A stretch of 64,000 bases of DNA from Scolanthus callimorphus (GCA_033964015.1 CM066922.1:62001-126000); one strand, 5' to 3'; positions 42,165-55,388 are shown, counted from the stretch's first letter. The notes: generated by a model from the letters alone, not told the origin. Translations and numbers: made by a program.

Positions 42165-44000
42165 ATGTTTTTGTGCGGAATTTCATTTCATTTCATTTCA
42201 TTTTATTTTATTGAGATATTTTTAAGTATAAAATAAATAAACGGACTGACCCGCATGTAGTACAAACTAATCGAGGCGGCGGGCCAGTCTTACAGATTTC
42301 TCAGAGTAATTAATTGTGATTAACACAGATTTATCTTTTCATATAGCTTTAAAACTTAATTCAAGAAAGAGATTTCAATAAGGTAAGGAATTAGAGTAAG
42401 GAAAAAGAAGAAACAAGAAAGTGAGCATAATCTATGTCTTCTTTGAAATCAATACAGATATTTCATCTGCATCGATATTATACCGAATTTCTCTTAATTT
42501 TCTTTTAAATCTTTTAAATCTTGTTTTGGGAAGATGCCTGAGGTTCAGGGGATATCATTCCAAATTTTGACTCCAAACACGTGAAAAAAGCAATTTTTAG
42601 TATATTCAATCGCGCATTTGTCTGTTGAAATTTTGGGAGGACACAGAACGGGTGAAGTAATGGTGTCTGGATGATGTACGAGAAGACAAGTTTAAGATAT
42701 TTTTTGGCGCAATATTTCGATCAACATCGTACATAAGATTCGCAACAGATTCATAATATAAGAAGTTAATTGGTAGAATGCCAGCATCAACAAAAAGGGG
42801 GATAGCATGCTCTTTCCTATCAGTAAGTGAATTAGTCGTAGAGCACGTTTTTGAAGTAGGAGAAGTTGATCAATATAGGACTTGGGTGCGGTACCCCAAG
42901 TGATTAAGCCATAATTTAAGTAAGGTGCAATTAATGCATATTATAAATATTCATAAGGATAGAACAGGGTACGAAATGTCTTAATTTAGCTAGTATACCG
43001 ACAGATCTACTTATCTTAGTTAGTACAGTATTAATATGGTCTCGAAAAGAGAGGGTTTCATCGATTTGAACTCCAAGGTACTTTACACATGTTTTGCGCT
43101 CAAGATTTACAAAGCTGTTTGAGTCATAATTGAAAATTGAAATTTTTGGAGGATCAACAATTTTTTTTAGTTTATTAGAAGTTAGCCACTTAAATACCTT
43201 ATTTAATTCAATATTCATTGTTGTTTCCAAAGATTTAGATTTTTATCAGCAAAAAAATATTAGTGTCATCAGCAAAGAGAAAAAAATTAGTTTATCAGAG
43301 CAAGAATGTATGTCATTTATGTAAGAAGGAAAAGCAGGGGCCCTAAAACAGATCCTTGTGTACACCACAGGTTGTTTCTAACTTATTTGAAATACAGGAG
43401 TCTACCTGAGTTGTTTGGTTCGATTTGAAAAGTAAGATGAAAACCAGTTGTGAATAATTCCCCGAAAGCCATAATAATAAAGTTTGTCGAGATGTATTTG
43501 ATGATTTACTGTGTCGAAGCTTTTTTAAGTCATAAAGATGCCACAAGTGAAGAGACGGCGATCCATATTTCCTTGTATGGCTTCCACAATATCAATAATT
43601 GCATGGTTGGTGAAATGCGACTTACGGAAACCATATTGAGAGGAATGTAAAATGTCATTTTTATTAATGAAATCCATCATTCTATTGAACATTAATTTTC
43701 AAAGATTTTATTAAAGCTTGATAATAAGGAAATTGGCCTGTAATTGCAGGCAATGGTTTCATCATCGTTTTTGAAAATTGCTGTGATTTACGATAGTTAA
43801 TAGTTAGACGGATAGGTCCCCGATTCAATAAAGACATTGAAAATCTTACAAGAATGGGAGATATTATGTCACATGAGCACTTAAGGATCTGTGTGGACAT
43901 GCATACAGTCCATGTGATTAGTATTAGATAGAGATAATATTTCAAACTTGATTTCATCTGGCTTAAAGAGGAAAGAAGATTCAGGTTTTATTGAATGAGC
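42165..44000 (-). pseudogene. LINE reverse transcriptase relic, minus strand
   Basis: 43230-42931 reads ELNKVFKWLTSNKLKK and CVKYLGVQIDETLSFRDHIN. Upstream pieces near 43400-43250 keep TQGSVLGPLLFLL and a degraded ADDT box. The 3' side has the CGGACTGACCCGCATGTAGT tail and a (TTTCA)n tract at 42181-42210. Many stops and shifts. Confidence 0.8.
42181..42210. repeat. (TTTCA)n microsatellite
   Basis: Five to six TTTCA/TTTTA units at the 3' end of the minus-strand LINE relic. Confidence 0.85.
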
Positions 44001-44269
44001 CAGATAGCTCATATAATTATCACCTGTTGAGGAAGCATTCGTGCTAATTTATCGCCTACAGTCGCAAAGTGTTCATTAGAATAGAACAGAAAACTGCAAG
44101 ATCTTTTCTTAAAGAACTGCCGTTTTTCAATTTCACTGGTAGTTTACCGCTATATTTGGGTCGATTTAACAATTTACTAAATACTCAATTTCCTTGTAGA
44201 AGAAACTTAGATTCACTCCCTAGTCTTTATGAATTTAGCTTAAACTCTGCCCTTTAAATGATTTAAATC

Positions 44270-44710
44270 CAGATAATAATTTGCCTAGACAGTACATTCA
44301 AAGCCGTTATTTTTCTCCTCATCGTTTCAGCAAGTGCACTAGTAGTCTTTCCACAAACCAATTACAGTCAGGTCTCTCGATTTTTCATAATAATGTTGTT
44401 AGTTTAAACCGAAATCTTGAAACACTCGTTACAGAGTAGTTATCTCAAATTGATTTTCATTTAATATAATCGGTTGTAACTGAACCAAAATTACAAATTC
44501 AAATGAGAATGACTGTCTACCAAAAATTCCTGGCTATGCTTTTGAGCACGTGGCTACACCTTTATCTTCTGGCGGAGCCGGCCTTTTCATCGATGAGACG
44601 CTTGATTACACAATCATTGAAAAGGCATCAAACGAGCTTTCCAGGCGTTGTGGATGGAATTGTCTTTTGGTTTTTACATGGGCAGCCGCACCACACCGAT
44701 AGTTGTTAAT
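44270..44710 (+). pseudogene. LINE endonuclease-domain relic, plus strand
   Basis: Fragments SGLSIFHNNVVSLNRNLETL, VVTEPKLQI, PGYAFEHVATP-like text with frameshifts, then YTIIEKASNE and LWMELSFGFYMGS. This order fits the N-terminal endonuclease of a LINE ORF2. It faces the minus-strand relic at 42165-44000. Confidence 0.65.
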
Positions 44711-46223
44711 TTTAGCACATGCAACTGGTTATCAAGTGACGCTCGTAGTCCGGTTGGGGTTCTTTCTCCTCCCCATTTCTTGGGGTGGGGCAGCATCCAA
44801 TTTAAATTGTCTGCTTATGGCGTCGTAGTGTCCTCACCTTTGCTGGGCTTTAGTCCAGTAAATGAAAAATTATTTTTACTAAAGGTTGGACAAAAGGTAA
44901 CAAAGTTTCTCACCAGGAACATGTTTAGTAGTGTTCCGTTAGTACACAAAAAAAGTCCCACGAATCCACCGATGGCAACTTCCTTATTGAGTTTTGAAAA
45001 TTCCTCATTTTCAGTGAAATCTAATAGTCCAGTCATTTTAGGCCGCAAAGAGCTCAAAATGAAACAAAAGGTTTTTCTTCTTAATATTGTTCCTGACACT
45101 CTCTAGTATCACAGGAAGAAAATCAGCAAAAAATCAGATCATGCGAAAGTAAAATAACCGAGGTTTTTGGCAGCTTGTTTTAACCTTTGTTGTTCGCAGC
45201 ACTTAACTATTTTTCCAGTTTCTGAGAATGAGGAATGTTATAGAGTGTAGCGCCGGCCCGGCTAATCTCTGAATGTTCTGACTTCCAAGAATGATCATTT
45301 CACTTTATTTAGTAACTCCTTGGCAATAAAAATTGCTTCAAAAGACATTTTCTGGTATTTAGGGAACTCATATATTTTCAAATCCCGTACGAAGTCTATA
45401 TGAAAGCGTGAAATAGCGTAAAAAATCGAAACTAAATGCCAAAAACCTAGATATTTATTTGGACGTGGCTAGCGATTTATAAATCAAGTCATGTGATTCA
45501 AACCATGGCCCATGGGGCAGAGAATATGGAAGTATTTTTGATATACACACTATAGAATATCTTCTGGTTTGGAAGGCTCAAGTGCCGGCAAACTCATGAA
45601 TAACAATGGCGGTAACAGATAAATAACGGCCTTGGGACTGTGCCCTTGGCCATTTACGTCCTACTATCGTGTTCTTTGTCCTGTCAGCCCCGCAAAACGA
45701 GCTCAATAAATGCAGAACGAAAAAGAACCCCATTACCTACCTGTTAGTTGACTGGAGAGAAGCATAAATAATCAAATCATTTGGAACAATCAGCATATAT
45801 GCATTGACGGTAAAACAGTGTACAATCAAATCTTATAAAGAAAGGCTTCCTGAAAATAGGTTATCTATTTGATAACAATGGACTTCTATATTCGCACTCT
45901 TGTAGAATTTCGCGATGAAATAAATGTCACAAATCCGGAAAAATTATTCTTACCTCTTGTTTAGGCTTTTCTTCATAATCATGTGAGTTTCAGGCCATTT
46001 TATGCAGTTTTGATGAAGTTCCCCTAGTACTAAGAAGAGAAGGAAGGTTGCACACTCGTCGGTCGACCTCACTCGGCTTCGACTAGAAAATCGCTTCAAA
46101 AATGTCAAAAACAAACCTCGCAGCACTTGAAGTAAAGGTTCCTTGCACGCCATAAATAATCTCCTCCTCGGTGCTGTACGCCATGGCGCCTTCCCGACGG
46201 CACTTTTTTCGACATTTAGCTCA
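44711..46223. other. No gene assigned
   Basis: A minus-strand frame of 94 codons (45099-44815, SKLNKEVAIGGFVGLFLCTN) is open and ends in a hydrophobic stretch, but it has no recognisable motif or splice context. The rest is AT-rich with no clear repeats. Confidence 0.4.
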
Positions 46224-47251
46224 CAGGGTGGTGAAGGGGGGTAGCGATCACGAATCACGGACCGATTTTCGTTATTTCACGGATCACGGAGTATGAAAAC
46301 GCTTTTCACGAATCACGGAAGTAAAATTTTAAAAACGATTATGCAAGTTGTGTTTTAAGTACTGTGCTCGATCTTTTTTCCTGATATTTCTTTTGATGGT
46401 GTGAGATTTCACTTAAATTATGATATCGCCATCAAAATGACAATTGATCACAATTCAGTAAAGTACGATTTCAAGGTCTCCTGTTATTTATCATTTCGCG
46501 AAATTGGTTTGCTCATAGCATCCAGATCAGAATTTTGCTACTATGAAGATGTTCGGATCAGTACCGAGCCTTGCTTGTATGTTCTGGATGCGCGCGAAGC
46601 GCGCTGCGATTTGAACATCAATATACCCGGTTAATGAAATTCTTATTTCTGAGACATAAAAATCACGCTGAAGAAATGGAGTCACGGAAAAAAACATAAT
46701 AGAAATTTCCCAAACTAAAAAAAGCACAGTACGATGTTTTAGTTTCTAAATGCTACACCAAAGTATCCTCTTTATGCGCGCGAAGCGCGCTGCAAATTTG
46801 GACATATAAGTTACAGGAATGGGGAAAGTCCAGGAGTAATGAGAACATGATATTTAACAATTGCGCTTCCTGACATTGCTGAACCTTTATTTACTGTTTG
46901 CTGATAGTAATTTACTTAATTTTAAAAAGACATGTTGATGTTGTAAATGGCGAGCGCGCAGCGCGAGCCGACAAAAAAAAATCTATTTTTAAGGACGTCA
47001 GGTTCCCTAAAAAGCAGTCAGGAGAGATGAGCCTGCTCGATATTGGTCCAAATGGTCCGTCTCTAATGACCAGCTTTCACGTTTCACGAATCTCTAGGCC
47101 TGTAATCACGAGTCACGTAAGAGAAATTCGTAAATCACGGGTCACGAGGGCATGAGATTTCACGGATCACGGCAATAATTTTCCTGTTTTCACGAGTCAC
47201 GAAGCAAATTTGGGGTGAATCACGGATCCGGAGAACCCCTTCACCACCCTG
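46224..47251. mobile_element. TIR element CAGGGTGGTGAAGGGG, TCACGGATCACGG-rich
   Basis: Ends CAGGGTGGTGAAGGGG and CCCCTTCACCACCCTG. Both subterminal regions repeat TCACGAATCACGG-type motifs. Two CGCGCGAAGCGCGCTG hairpins lie inside (46590, 46776). AGCTCA precedes the left end and AGCT follows the right end before the N run, consistent with a target duplication of at least four bases. An internal part recurs inverted at 38497-38750. Confidence 0.72.
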
Positions 47252-47255
47252 AGCT

Positions 47256-47355
47256 NNNNNNNNNNNNNNNNNNNNNNNNNNNNNNNNNNNNNNNNNNNNN
47301 NNNNNNNNNNNNNNNNNNNNNNNNNNNNNNNNNNNNNNNNNNNNNNNNNNNNNNN
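47256..47355. other. Assembly gap, exactly 100 N
   Basis: A run of exactly 100 N, the conventional filler for a scaffold join of unknown length. The left contig ends four bases after a transposon terminus. Order and orientation of the two contigs rest on scaffolding, not on sequence. Confidence 0.98.
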
Positions 47356-48877
47356 GCCCATACAATACAAAAGAGATTAGAACAATGGAGTTAGAGCGAT
47401 AAAAGTCTGATATGTTAGGGTTTAAACAATAGATGAGGGCTAATGAAGCATCGCTATTCTCGCGAATTCTTTGTAATAATTTCAAAGCGAAGAAACACAC
47501 GACGAGAGCATTTCTTCGTCCTTCATTTTTGAGAACTTATTGTCTGTTGGTGAAAGTCGTAGAATAGCTGGCCATGCTTGGGAGTGAGCATCATAGGAAA
47601 CATAGGACAAGAGTTTTGTCTGGATCTCCAAGAAAACGCTCCTCACTGACGGATCTACGTGCTGTCCACGCCCTGGAGCAAAATGTTTTCGCGTACATTT
47701 TCCAGATTCTTGCTTTTCTTACTGGCCGCTCTTCCTGGACACTTTCAAACTACAGTATGCGATTGGAGTATGGCACTCATCGTCAGGAAAGAAGGTCAGG
47801 TTTGTTAAGGATTATCTTTGTTATTTGATTATGGGAGATTACTGGGATCTGATGTTTTTGTTTGATATTTACCTCACGCTATTCCCGCATAAATTGGTTC
47901 TGGTCGAATTGGAGTTCTATTTTCGATCAGCGAGCCATACCTTTCCTTTCCTTTGGTCATTTATTCCATAAATCCTTGTTATATATGTAATTTTGTTGCA
48001 GAATATGATCAGAATTCTCGAGACAACCCATGCTTTTTTGATTGGAAGGATATGTTTTTGCCAAACGCAAAACGCATTAGATATTATATTATTAGGAATC
48101 GAAGAATCAGATGAATACACTGCGATTTTAAATTTTGTTGTTTTGATATACAAGTTTATTTGTACAAATGTAGAGACTGTGGTGCGACACCATCGTTATA
48201 CAGCTACTTGAATTTACTGCAAACTATGAAAGAATAGAATATCAAATCGCCAAAAGACAAAAGAAGGAAGCATATCACCTAAATAAGTGGCAAATGTTAA
48301 TTGTACCATTAAAAAATCTATACTAAAATCCAGGAAAGTACCAATTAATGAAAAATTAGAAATGTAAAATGCAAGTTAGGCTGTGGAAATCTGCATTAGG
48401 AGGCCGGGTGTTGTTAAAATTTTTGTTTGTGATGTAAATAAGTGTAGTTATATGTTATTTATCTATTCATATTGAAATAAAAAGCTTATTTAAAAAAAAA
48501 TGTTTTTGCCAACGCACACATTTAGGCACGCTGCACAAGTAAGGATACAACCTATGTCTATGTCTTCAAGAGAGGAGGCATAACTCATTCGAATAACAAA
48601 GAATTAATATCATGGCCGTCAACTTCTAATTCACTGTGTTTATTATACATTGTCCTCGCTATCTCTATTCTGATTGGCTAAAAACGTGCGCTTTACTTTG
48701 GGAATCACGCACTTTGAGGGTCTCCAAGAATCAGCATGCTGATTCTTGAGTCTACGCGCGCAATGCATCATAGGACTAGAGCACTTGAATGTTTTCCCTA
48801 TTTAACAAGGCGCTTTTGTAAAATAAATTGATTGACAGAAAAACAAGTATTTTTACTGAATCAATGTATAATAAAAC
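47356..48877. other. No gene assigned
   Basis: The frame 47574-47828 (SPRKRSSLTDLRAVHALEQN) looks mildly protein-like but has no supported exon structure. AATAAAAAGC and an A-run at 48475-48502 could be a retroposed 3' end. Confidence 0.4.
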
Positions 48878-49019
48878 AATTATTGAATTCGGTTTTTGTG
48901 ATTTCCAGAATAAACAATGTCTCGTCAAGTGGAATCAGGCTCGGCCTTACGGCCTCGCCTGATTCCACCTCTCGACATTGTTTATTCTGGAAATCACAAA
49001 AACCTCATCCAATAATTGC
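48878..49019. mobile_element. Foldback MITE with about 60-bp arms
   Basis: CAATTATTGAATTCGGTTTT, GATTTCCAGAATAAACAATG and GTGGAATCAGG on the left are mirrored on the right around a GGCCTTACGGCC loop. Confidence 0.8.
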
Positions 49020-49464
49020 TTAATATAGCTAGGAACTTGTAGCGTTATGATTTCTTACAATGATGTAACGTTTTGGATACATTTGATTGATAAAATGAGG
49101 GTTTTGCAGGCATATTAGGTCCGTTTTTTACAAAGACATATGAGAAGATGGGGAACAAAATGCCAAGAGCGAATCTGTGCGATTCTTATCAAACTGAAAC
49201 TTAGGTATGCCCTATCTTGTGTGTTATTTTCCTGTGTCTGCGTGTTGGATGCTACGACGCGATTTTTTTTCTGGTACTTGGTTGTAGACTAGTGGTACAG
49301 AAATCTGATTACTGCAAAAAGGGGGTCGAATAATTTTATAATGAGGAACCAAAAAGAAAGCTGATGTTTGTTTTGGTCGTCCGATAAAAAACGCCACTGA
49401 CCTGTCAGCAAAAATGACCAGTGAATATCGCCTCGACTGTTCAAACATGAGCACCCACTGTTCT

Positions 49465-50573
49465 ATTTTGTGGGGAGGGTCCTAATTTTTTTTCGCGTGT
49501 CTAAAGGAGGGTCCAAATTTTTTTTTACTCCTGTTTGGGGGAAGGTCCTAATTTTTCAGTAACATTTGGACGATGAAGAGGGTAAAAACAGATGCCGATA
49601 GTGGTTATTTCAGGAACTTCTCTATCGTTTGCATTTTTACTTAATAAAAATTTCGGCGCGTTTCGCGCGCATAAACAGTGACATCTAATATCCTCTTTTA
49701 GCAATAAAGACACTACCCTCCACGCCGTTTACAAGAACAAGTGTATCTTGACAAGGCAAAACCTCTCCCAAAAATGCCCTGCAATGATAGGCCTGGCGGG
49801 CAGTCACTATATATTTCAAAGAAGACACCATAGGTAAGCGTGAGTTCGACGTACAAGCATAGAAATTCGTCATTTAGGCCGCGCTTCACGCACATGAATA
49901 ATAATAACTTCGTCATTTGCGGTGTGCAGTTGAACGCATGAATATATAACCTTGTTGGCTCAGGAACCCATCTGTAGAAGCTTTCATCTAACCTACGAAC
50001 CTATATAGTTGAGGTAGCGTTCTTCCTGAGCTCCTGACAGGCTTTGTTCACTATACCGTACACAAAACATGTTCATGGGGTTCATCTACCCTTTCTCTGA
50101 GGCTTGATGAAATGCGTTATTAAAATTCGCCGGCGCGCGAAGCAACACCCTTTTTCTGTAAAATGTCTTCAGTACTAGGTCAAATAGGGGACGGGAGAGG
50201 TGGGATCACGTTAATCATTGTACTTATAGAGGGAGAATCACTGTGTATCACGTGTATTACCCAACTTTCTCTCACGTAAATAATCGGGGCGATAAATAAT
50301 GACCGCGGTTCCTTAGCTTTGACAGAAGTAAGAAAAGAGTGTTTCTGCTATTAAGAAGAATGAAAGAGACATTGCATCACTCAGACAAGAGTCTATCTGA
50401 CAGGTTTTTCAGAAAATTTAAATTACACGGGGAGGGTCACAATTTTTTTTACCTACGACTGGGGGAGGGTCACATTTTTGGTTATGTTCAAGGGGAGGGT
50501 CCTAATTTTTTTAGCCTTGTTTGAAAAAAAAAATGGGAGCCCCCCCTCCCCCCGGTAAATAATGACACGTCCC
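49465..50573. mobile_element. Composite Harbinger-like element (second copy of 11292-12284 type)
   Basis: Same internal order as 11292-12284: GGGGAGGGTCCTAATTTTTT blocks, a CGCGTTTCGCGCGC hairpin, GGCGATAAATAATGACCG, and the right end TAATGACACGTCCC before TTA. The left end is truncated. Confidence 0.72.
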
Positions 50574-51165
50574 TTAATTCTGTCGCGCTAAATTGCCTGG
50601 GTTTATTCATTTATTGGCAGTAAAAGAACCTCTTAACATGATTCTGGAATGACTTTAATTCTGGAATGAGTTCATTCCATCTCCGAAAGATTTCAATATA
50701 TATTTCTATGTATCTGTTCACATGATACTGGGACGATATATGTCATTACGAAATGAGTTCACTCCGGTTTCAATAGGAATGAAAATCTCGTTCGGTATAA
50801 AGTTTCATTCTGGAATCATGTGAACTGAGATCAAACTTAACTAGACAAGGAAAAATTAAAATTTAGAGCGACCAAAATTAAGTTCCACGTCTAAAACTAC
50901 CCTTAACTGCATTATCGACTTTATTTCATATAGGTGCTGACAAGCTGGATTGGCATTATTGAGACTTCTCGTTAAAACATTCCTGCTTTTTAGTTATTTG
51001 CAGGAGTTTGTACTCGTGCTGGCTGGGAAATAAAATCCTCTTTCTCCCTGCTGACAAATCATTCCAATCCTCCTTCTGCCCTAGCAAGAAAGAACAGGTC
51101 GACTTTGGTCAGCAATTATTTTCAAAAAATGTGTTGACCTCCCATGAGTTTTAAGCGGGAAAACA

Positions 51166-51345
51166 TCTTACCCCCATACATCTGCAGTGGACTAGGAAAG
51201 GAATACCCCCCCCCCCCCTAAACATCTTACCCCACATCTGCAGTGGACTAGGAAAGGAATACCCCCCCCCCCCTAAACATCTTACCCCCATACATCTGCA
51301 GTGGACTAGGAAAGGTATGACCCCCACCACCCCCCCCCTCCCCCC
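51166..51345. repeat. Three tandem 54-58-bp units with C runs
   Basis: AACATCTTACCCCCATACAT, CTGCAGTGGACTAGGAAAGG and a C9-C12 run, repeated three times. The C-run lengths differ. Confidence 0.85.
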
Positions 51346-51426
51346 CTCACTACATGTATCATGGAGTCATATCCAGATGTAACATTAAGGTCAAGGAGTA
51401 GTTATAAGATCCTTTTATCTAGAGCA

Positions 51427-51710
51427 GTTTCAGGTAACACGCGACTTCGCCGTTGCCGCGAGAGTTTGGCAGTTGGGTTTTCTGTGCTGTCCCATCAATG
51501 CAATGCGTGTCCGTGTGAGTCTGCAATCATATCCTTACTCAGTGCATTCGATTGGCTTCCCTTGCGAGACATGTAGCGACAGAAGCCAATTCACTGCACT
51601 AGGCGAAACTAGGCAAGGATCTGATTGGCTCACATAGTTTAATTGACTACACACAGGAAAACCCAACATCTCGAGATGTTGAACGCGCTGGGTCGCGTGT
51701 TACCTGAAAC
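51427..51710. mobile_element. MITE, TIR GTTTCAGGTAACACGCGAC
   Basis: Perfect 19-bp inverted ends, 284 bp, no coding capacity. Confidence 0.75.
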
Positions 51711-51714
51711 AGCT

Positions 51715-52000
51715 GTAACATACCTGCCAACTCTCCAGGTTTACCCGGGAGTCTCCAGGTTTTTTTATCAAATCTCCCAGTCTCCTGGTTAAAGCTTCAA
51801 ATCTCCCGGATTTTTCAACATATTCTATGATTTCATAGTCAGGCACAAAAAAGTCAACCGAAGTCCGCGCCATTGGCAAAGATTCGGAGAGAGTTCGGAC
51901 GTTTTCGGAAGGCATTCGGAAAGGTTTCATGAAAGACTCGGGAAAACGAGATGGTTCCGACGAATTCTCCAGGTTTCAGAACGTCTGGGGTTGACAAGTA
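51715..52000. repeat. CCTGCCAACTCTCC repeat
   Basis: TGCCAACTCTCCAGGTTTAC, CCGGGAGTCTCC and later CTCCCGGATTT. The inverse of the first part occurs at 39577-39608, so it belongs to a dispersed family. Confidence 0.55.
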
Positions 52001-54960
52001 TGCTACTATTGATTTACGGATTCAGGAATTGCCATCAGCAAATGCCACCCCCCCCCCCCCCCCCATCCCCCCTTCCCCCTCAATCGCTGTGTGCCCGTGT
52101 TCAAAATGAAAATGAATTGGTCAAATATGAATAGATCAATCAAAGATGAAAACAAATCAGTGAATTCGCACTGCTGTGAGCTTAATACATCACCCGTGGT
52201 GGCGTTATAATTGTGCTCAACTTGCATTGCCAAACGTGCTCTAAAAATAACGAACACTAAAAATAACAGGTGAACAAAGATCACCAGTTAGCAAAGAGTG
52301 TGTTGTAAAGATACAAACTCATTCATACAACACACGCCACATTGCTCTTGCATCAGTTATAGAATATGTTTTTTTTCTTTTTGTATATTTTTGTTTTGTG
52401 CATATGCAAATAATAACCACTCGACTAGTTTAAAAACTGAAGATAAATTTGTAGGTTTTGTAATGTGGGCAGTCAACCATGCATGGAAACAATATACAGA
52501 GCTGTTTTGAATCCTTGCTTGTCAAGCAAAAGCTGACAATTTGTATAAATTACTTGTTTGGTCTTAATTGAGTTCTGTATCGTCGAAAAACTGCAAAAAA
52601 GCTGTATCATCCTCATGGAATCAGAAACAGAATTCAAGAAAAGGTAATAGTAATACATGACCGGAGTATGTTTAGATCCTGCTTTCGAAAACATTTAGTA
52701 CATTTAGATACGCGAAGTGTATAAAATTCCGCCTTAAAACTCAACAGATGTACTGGATCTCGTACAGCTAGATTCAGCTAGATGTTCAACATATCATCGT
52801 GATTTGACGAGTTTTAATTTGCCATATTACACAGCAATGAAAATTGTGGAACCATTTCTCGAAATCTCCAGTTTGTTTGTTGTTTTGTTTGACTAGCATT
52901 TTCTGGTGAGGTGATCGTTGCTTGCGCATTTAGAGCAGAGTACGTACCTTCAAGGAAGCTTTATTATATTAAAACACCATTTGGAAGCGAATTTGTGTAA
53001 GAAGTAACTAGGAACTATCAGATCAAGTCCTTAACAAGTTCCTCAACACTTTTTTACTCTTTTTGGTCACTTTTGTTATCATTAAATTCCTTGTCTTGTT
53101 TATTTAATTAGCGAGACAGACTAAATCATTAACAATTTGTCATGAAATACACAACCAAACATTCTTTGCCAAAATGTAAAGTATTATAATGGTTTTATTG
53201 AAGTATAATCAATGCAGTTAAACACTTGATTGTAAATAAGCAAGAGACGTCACATAATATTATGTCATCTATTACAAAAGGCAAGTGCTCTTCAGGTTCA
53301 AGAGATTCATTCAAATGTACGAGCACGCATCATTTACAACGCGGAAATAGTCTGAGTCGAACAACAACTGTTCGTATTTATCCATTATTACCCATGTGAG
53401 GCGCAACATCTAGCAATAATATGTATACCAATAATAAGGCATAGCCAGAGGCAAAGAACAAATTATCATATTTTATATCGAGCTCTCGCTCTGTTAATAA
53501 AGATTATTAACAATAAATGCGATCGCTCAGGGCAAAATTGTGCGTAATGTGTTTGCGCATAGCAATGATTGCACGGGTTTCAAAAAGTTTCGAATCCAGC
53601 CCTAAAGACACGTGAAATCAGGAAAAGAAAATAACCACTGGAGTTTTGGGTTCAAGGTGATTTCACGCGAAATACCCGAGATATTCTAGGTAATTGTCAT
53701 GATCTCTTTGACCCAAGAAACAATCATTCTATAAAACTGAAGCACTGTGCATCATACAGCTATTTTAAAAAACATTATCGGAAGCCGTCGCGCCCAGACC
53801 GCTAAGTTGTCTGGGTAGGCCTTGAATCGGCTCAGCGTTGGAGTAGGCGAGTTACTAGTTCAATAATAGTAATGACTTGCTTTTTAAACTAAGCTCTGTT
53901 TTGTAGAATTCAGCAGCCAGACGAGAAAGGTATCATAAAAATAGGATGTTTTGTTTCTACCCATACTGCCTTTCAGTCTCGGCGCGTAGGTTTGCGCGCT
54001 CACAAGGCCGACAATCATTAAAATGGCGGTATAACTAGAGAATTTTGAAACAATTGAATTCTTTAAAGTTTTGAGATTCCGTGTTCCTTTCGGCACGCCT
54101 TCAGCCAATCATATGATGTATCCTTCTTGTATCAATTTGTGTTATTGTGTAAGGTTAAACTGATTAACAGATGGGCTCTTTTAATTGAAGACTGCAAGTT
54201 ATATGTCAGTGAAATATTTCCTGATTCTTGCACGGTTATTGACGCCATGGGCACACGAAGTAAGCTTCTCTATACACCATATGAAAAAAAGTAAGGCCTT
54301 TGGCGTTTAAATACGAGAGCTAATTGATTGCCAAAGGCATCTTCGTGTATAATTGTTCTTGTACTTTGCTATGTTTTAGGTTTTCTTGTTTGGCTCATGT
54401 TATTACTACTCATGTTATTGTGCGACTACGTGAACCGGGCCATTTGTAAGTTAGCCAATCAGAAAGCCAGTACAGAACAAAGGATCAAAACTTTCTTGAG
54501 ATCTCAAAATTATGAGCAGAAATCACTTCGAAACACTTAATTAATCATCGTCAGACGTATTGTAGGTATTAAATTTCCTTAAAATGGTTTGAATCTCTAA
54601 ATGACAAACTTTTTACGGGATGGCCCGGTTGACGTAGTCGCACAGTAAATGTTCAAAGTTCAGATGTGTCACTTTTGATCACTGTCGAGTCGACCTTGGG
54701 ACAAACGAGAATCACTTCCTAATGCGTTTAAACGGCTTATTTTGCTGTTGCAGGTGTTTCTGTTTGTAAATATGGATTTTAAAGTTGCTGGGAAAAATGT
54801 ATCTGTTCGTTTTTGTCAGGAAGCACCTCTTCTTCTTCCAGGAAACCTCACTCACTTTCTTCAGGAGAAAATTCTTGTGATGGTAGTGCATATAAATAAT
54901 TAGTGATAGTGCAAAACTAAAATAAATAAATGGTGCTATAGAAATAAAATAAAGGTCAAT
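52001..54960. other. No gene recognised
   Basis: Three kilobases of AT-rich DNA with a C17 run at 52049 and no repeated families that I could pair. Short frames at 54108-53884 (minus) and 54328-54540 (plus) have no motif or splice support. Confidence 0.45.
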
Positions 54961-55029
54961 GGTCAATGGTCAATGGTAACTTCAGAGGGCCGTTGTGAAG
55001 GCAGCCACACAAGGCCCTCTTGCAGGTTA

Positions 55030-55215
55030 AGGGCCGACCATTTAACTTTGAAGGGGGGGGGGCTTTTTTGTCGGTGCAAGATTTGTTTACCTCTTAGATG
55101 CGAGATTTTTTTTTCCAATAAGAAAGAGGGTTCCAATAAGAAAGAAGCCGTGCAGGAAATTTTTTTCAAAAAAGCCCCCCCCCCCCCCCCCCTCAAGAGT
55201 CAAATGGTCGGCCCC
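55030..55215. mobile_element. Harbinger-like MITE, TIR GGGCCGACCATTT
   Basis: Between TTA (55027-55029) and TTA (55216-55218). Ends AGGGCCGACCATTTAACTT and, inverted, GGGGCCGACCATTTGACTC, each followed by a G/C run and CTTTTTT. 186 bp. Confidence 0.8.
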
Positions 55216-55388
55216 TTATTTCATGAGTTCCTTAGTGCAAGTAAGCTTGAGCGATATTTTTCGGGAGAACCTCAGTTGCAATCTTTCCTTGCGAGCAAAG
55301 GGGTAGATAATGTTTTACTGCAAGCAATTTCCATCAAGAGGTTTCCTGCCATTTTGCAAGCCAGCAGCGAAATGGGGCGAGGAACAGG
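55216..55388 (+). CDS. Possible exon-like open frame next to a MITE
   Basis: Frame FHEFLSASKLERYFSGEPQL, QSFLASKGVDNVLLQAISIK, RFPAILQASSEMGRGTG has good codon quality and ends at a possible donor ACAG|gtccgt. Without the MITE its 5' side would read CTCTTGCAG|GTTA, a plausible acceptor. Its phase does not fit exon N. Could be a relic or an exon of another gene. Confidence 0.3.

Noticed and set aside
44815..45099. A 94-codon minus-strand gene
   Set aside because: A hydrophobic stretch and an open frame, but no motif, no splice partner and the plus strand is open as well. Left unassigned.
47574..47828. An exon with SPRKRSSLTDLRAVHALEQN
   Set aside because: The text looks protein-like, but I found no compatible acceptor or donor pair or neighbouring exon. 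It remains a note only.
54328..54540. A small membrane protein of 70 residues
   Set aside because: A leucine-rich start followed by polar sequence, no promoter, homology or splice support. AT-rich background explains it.
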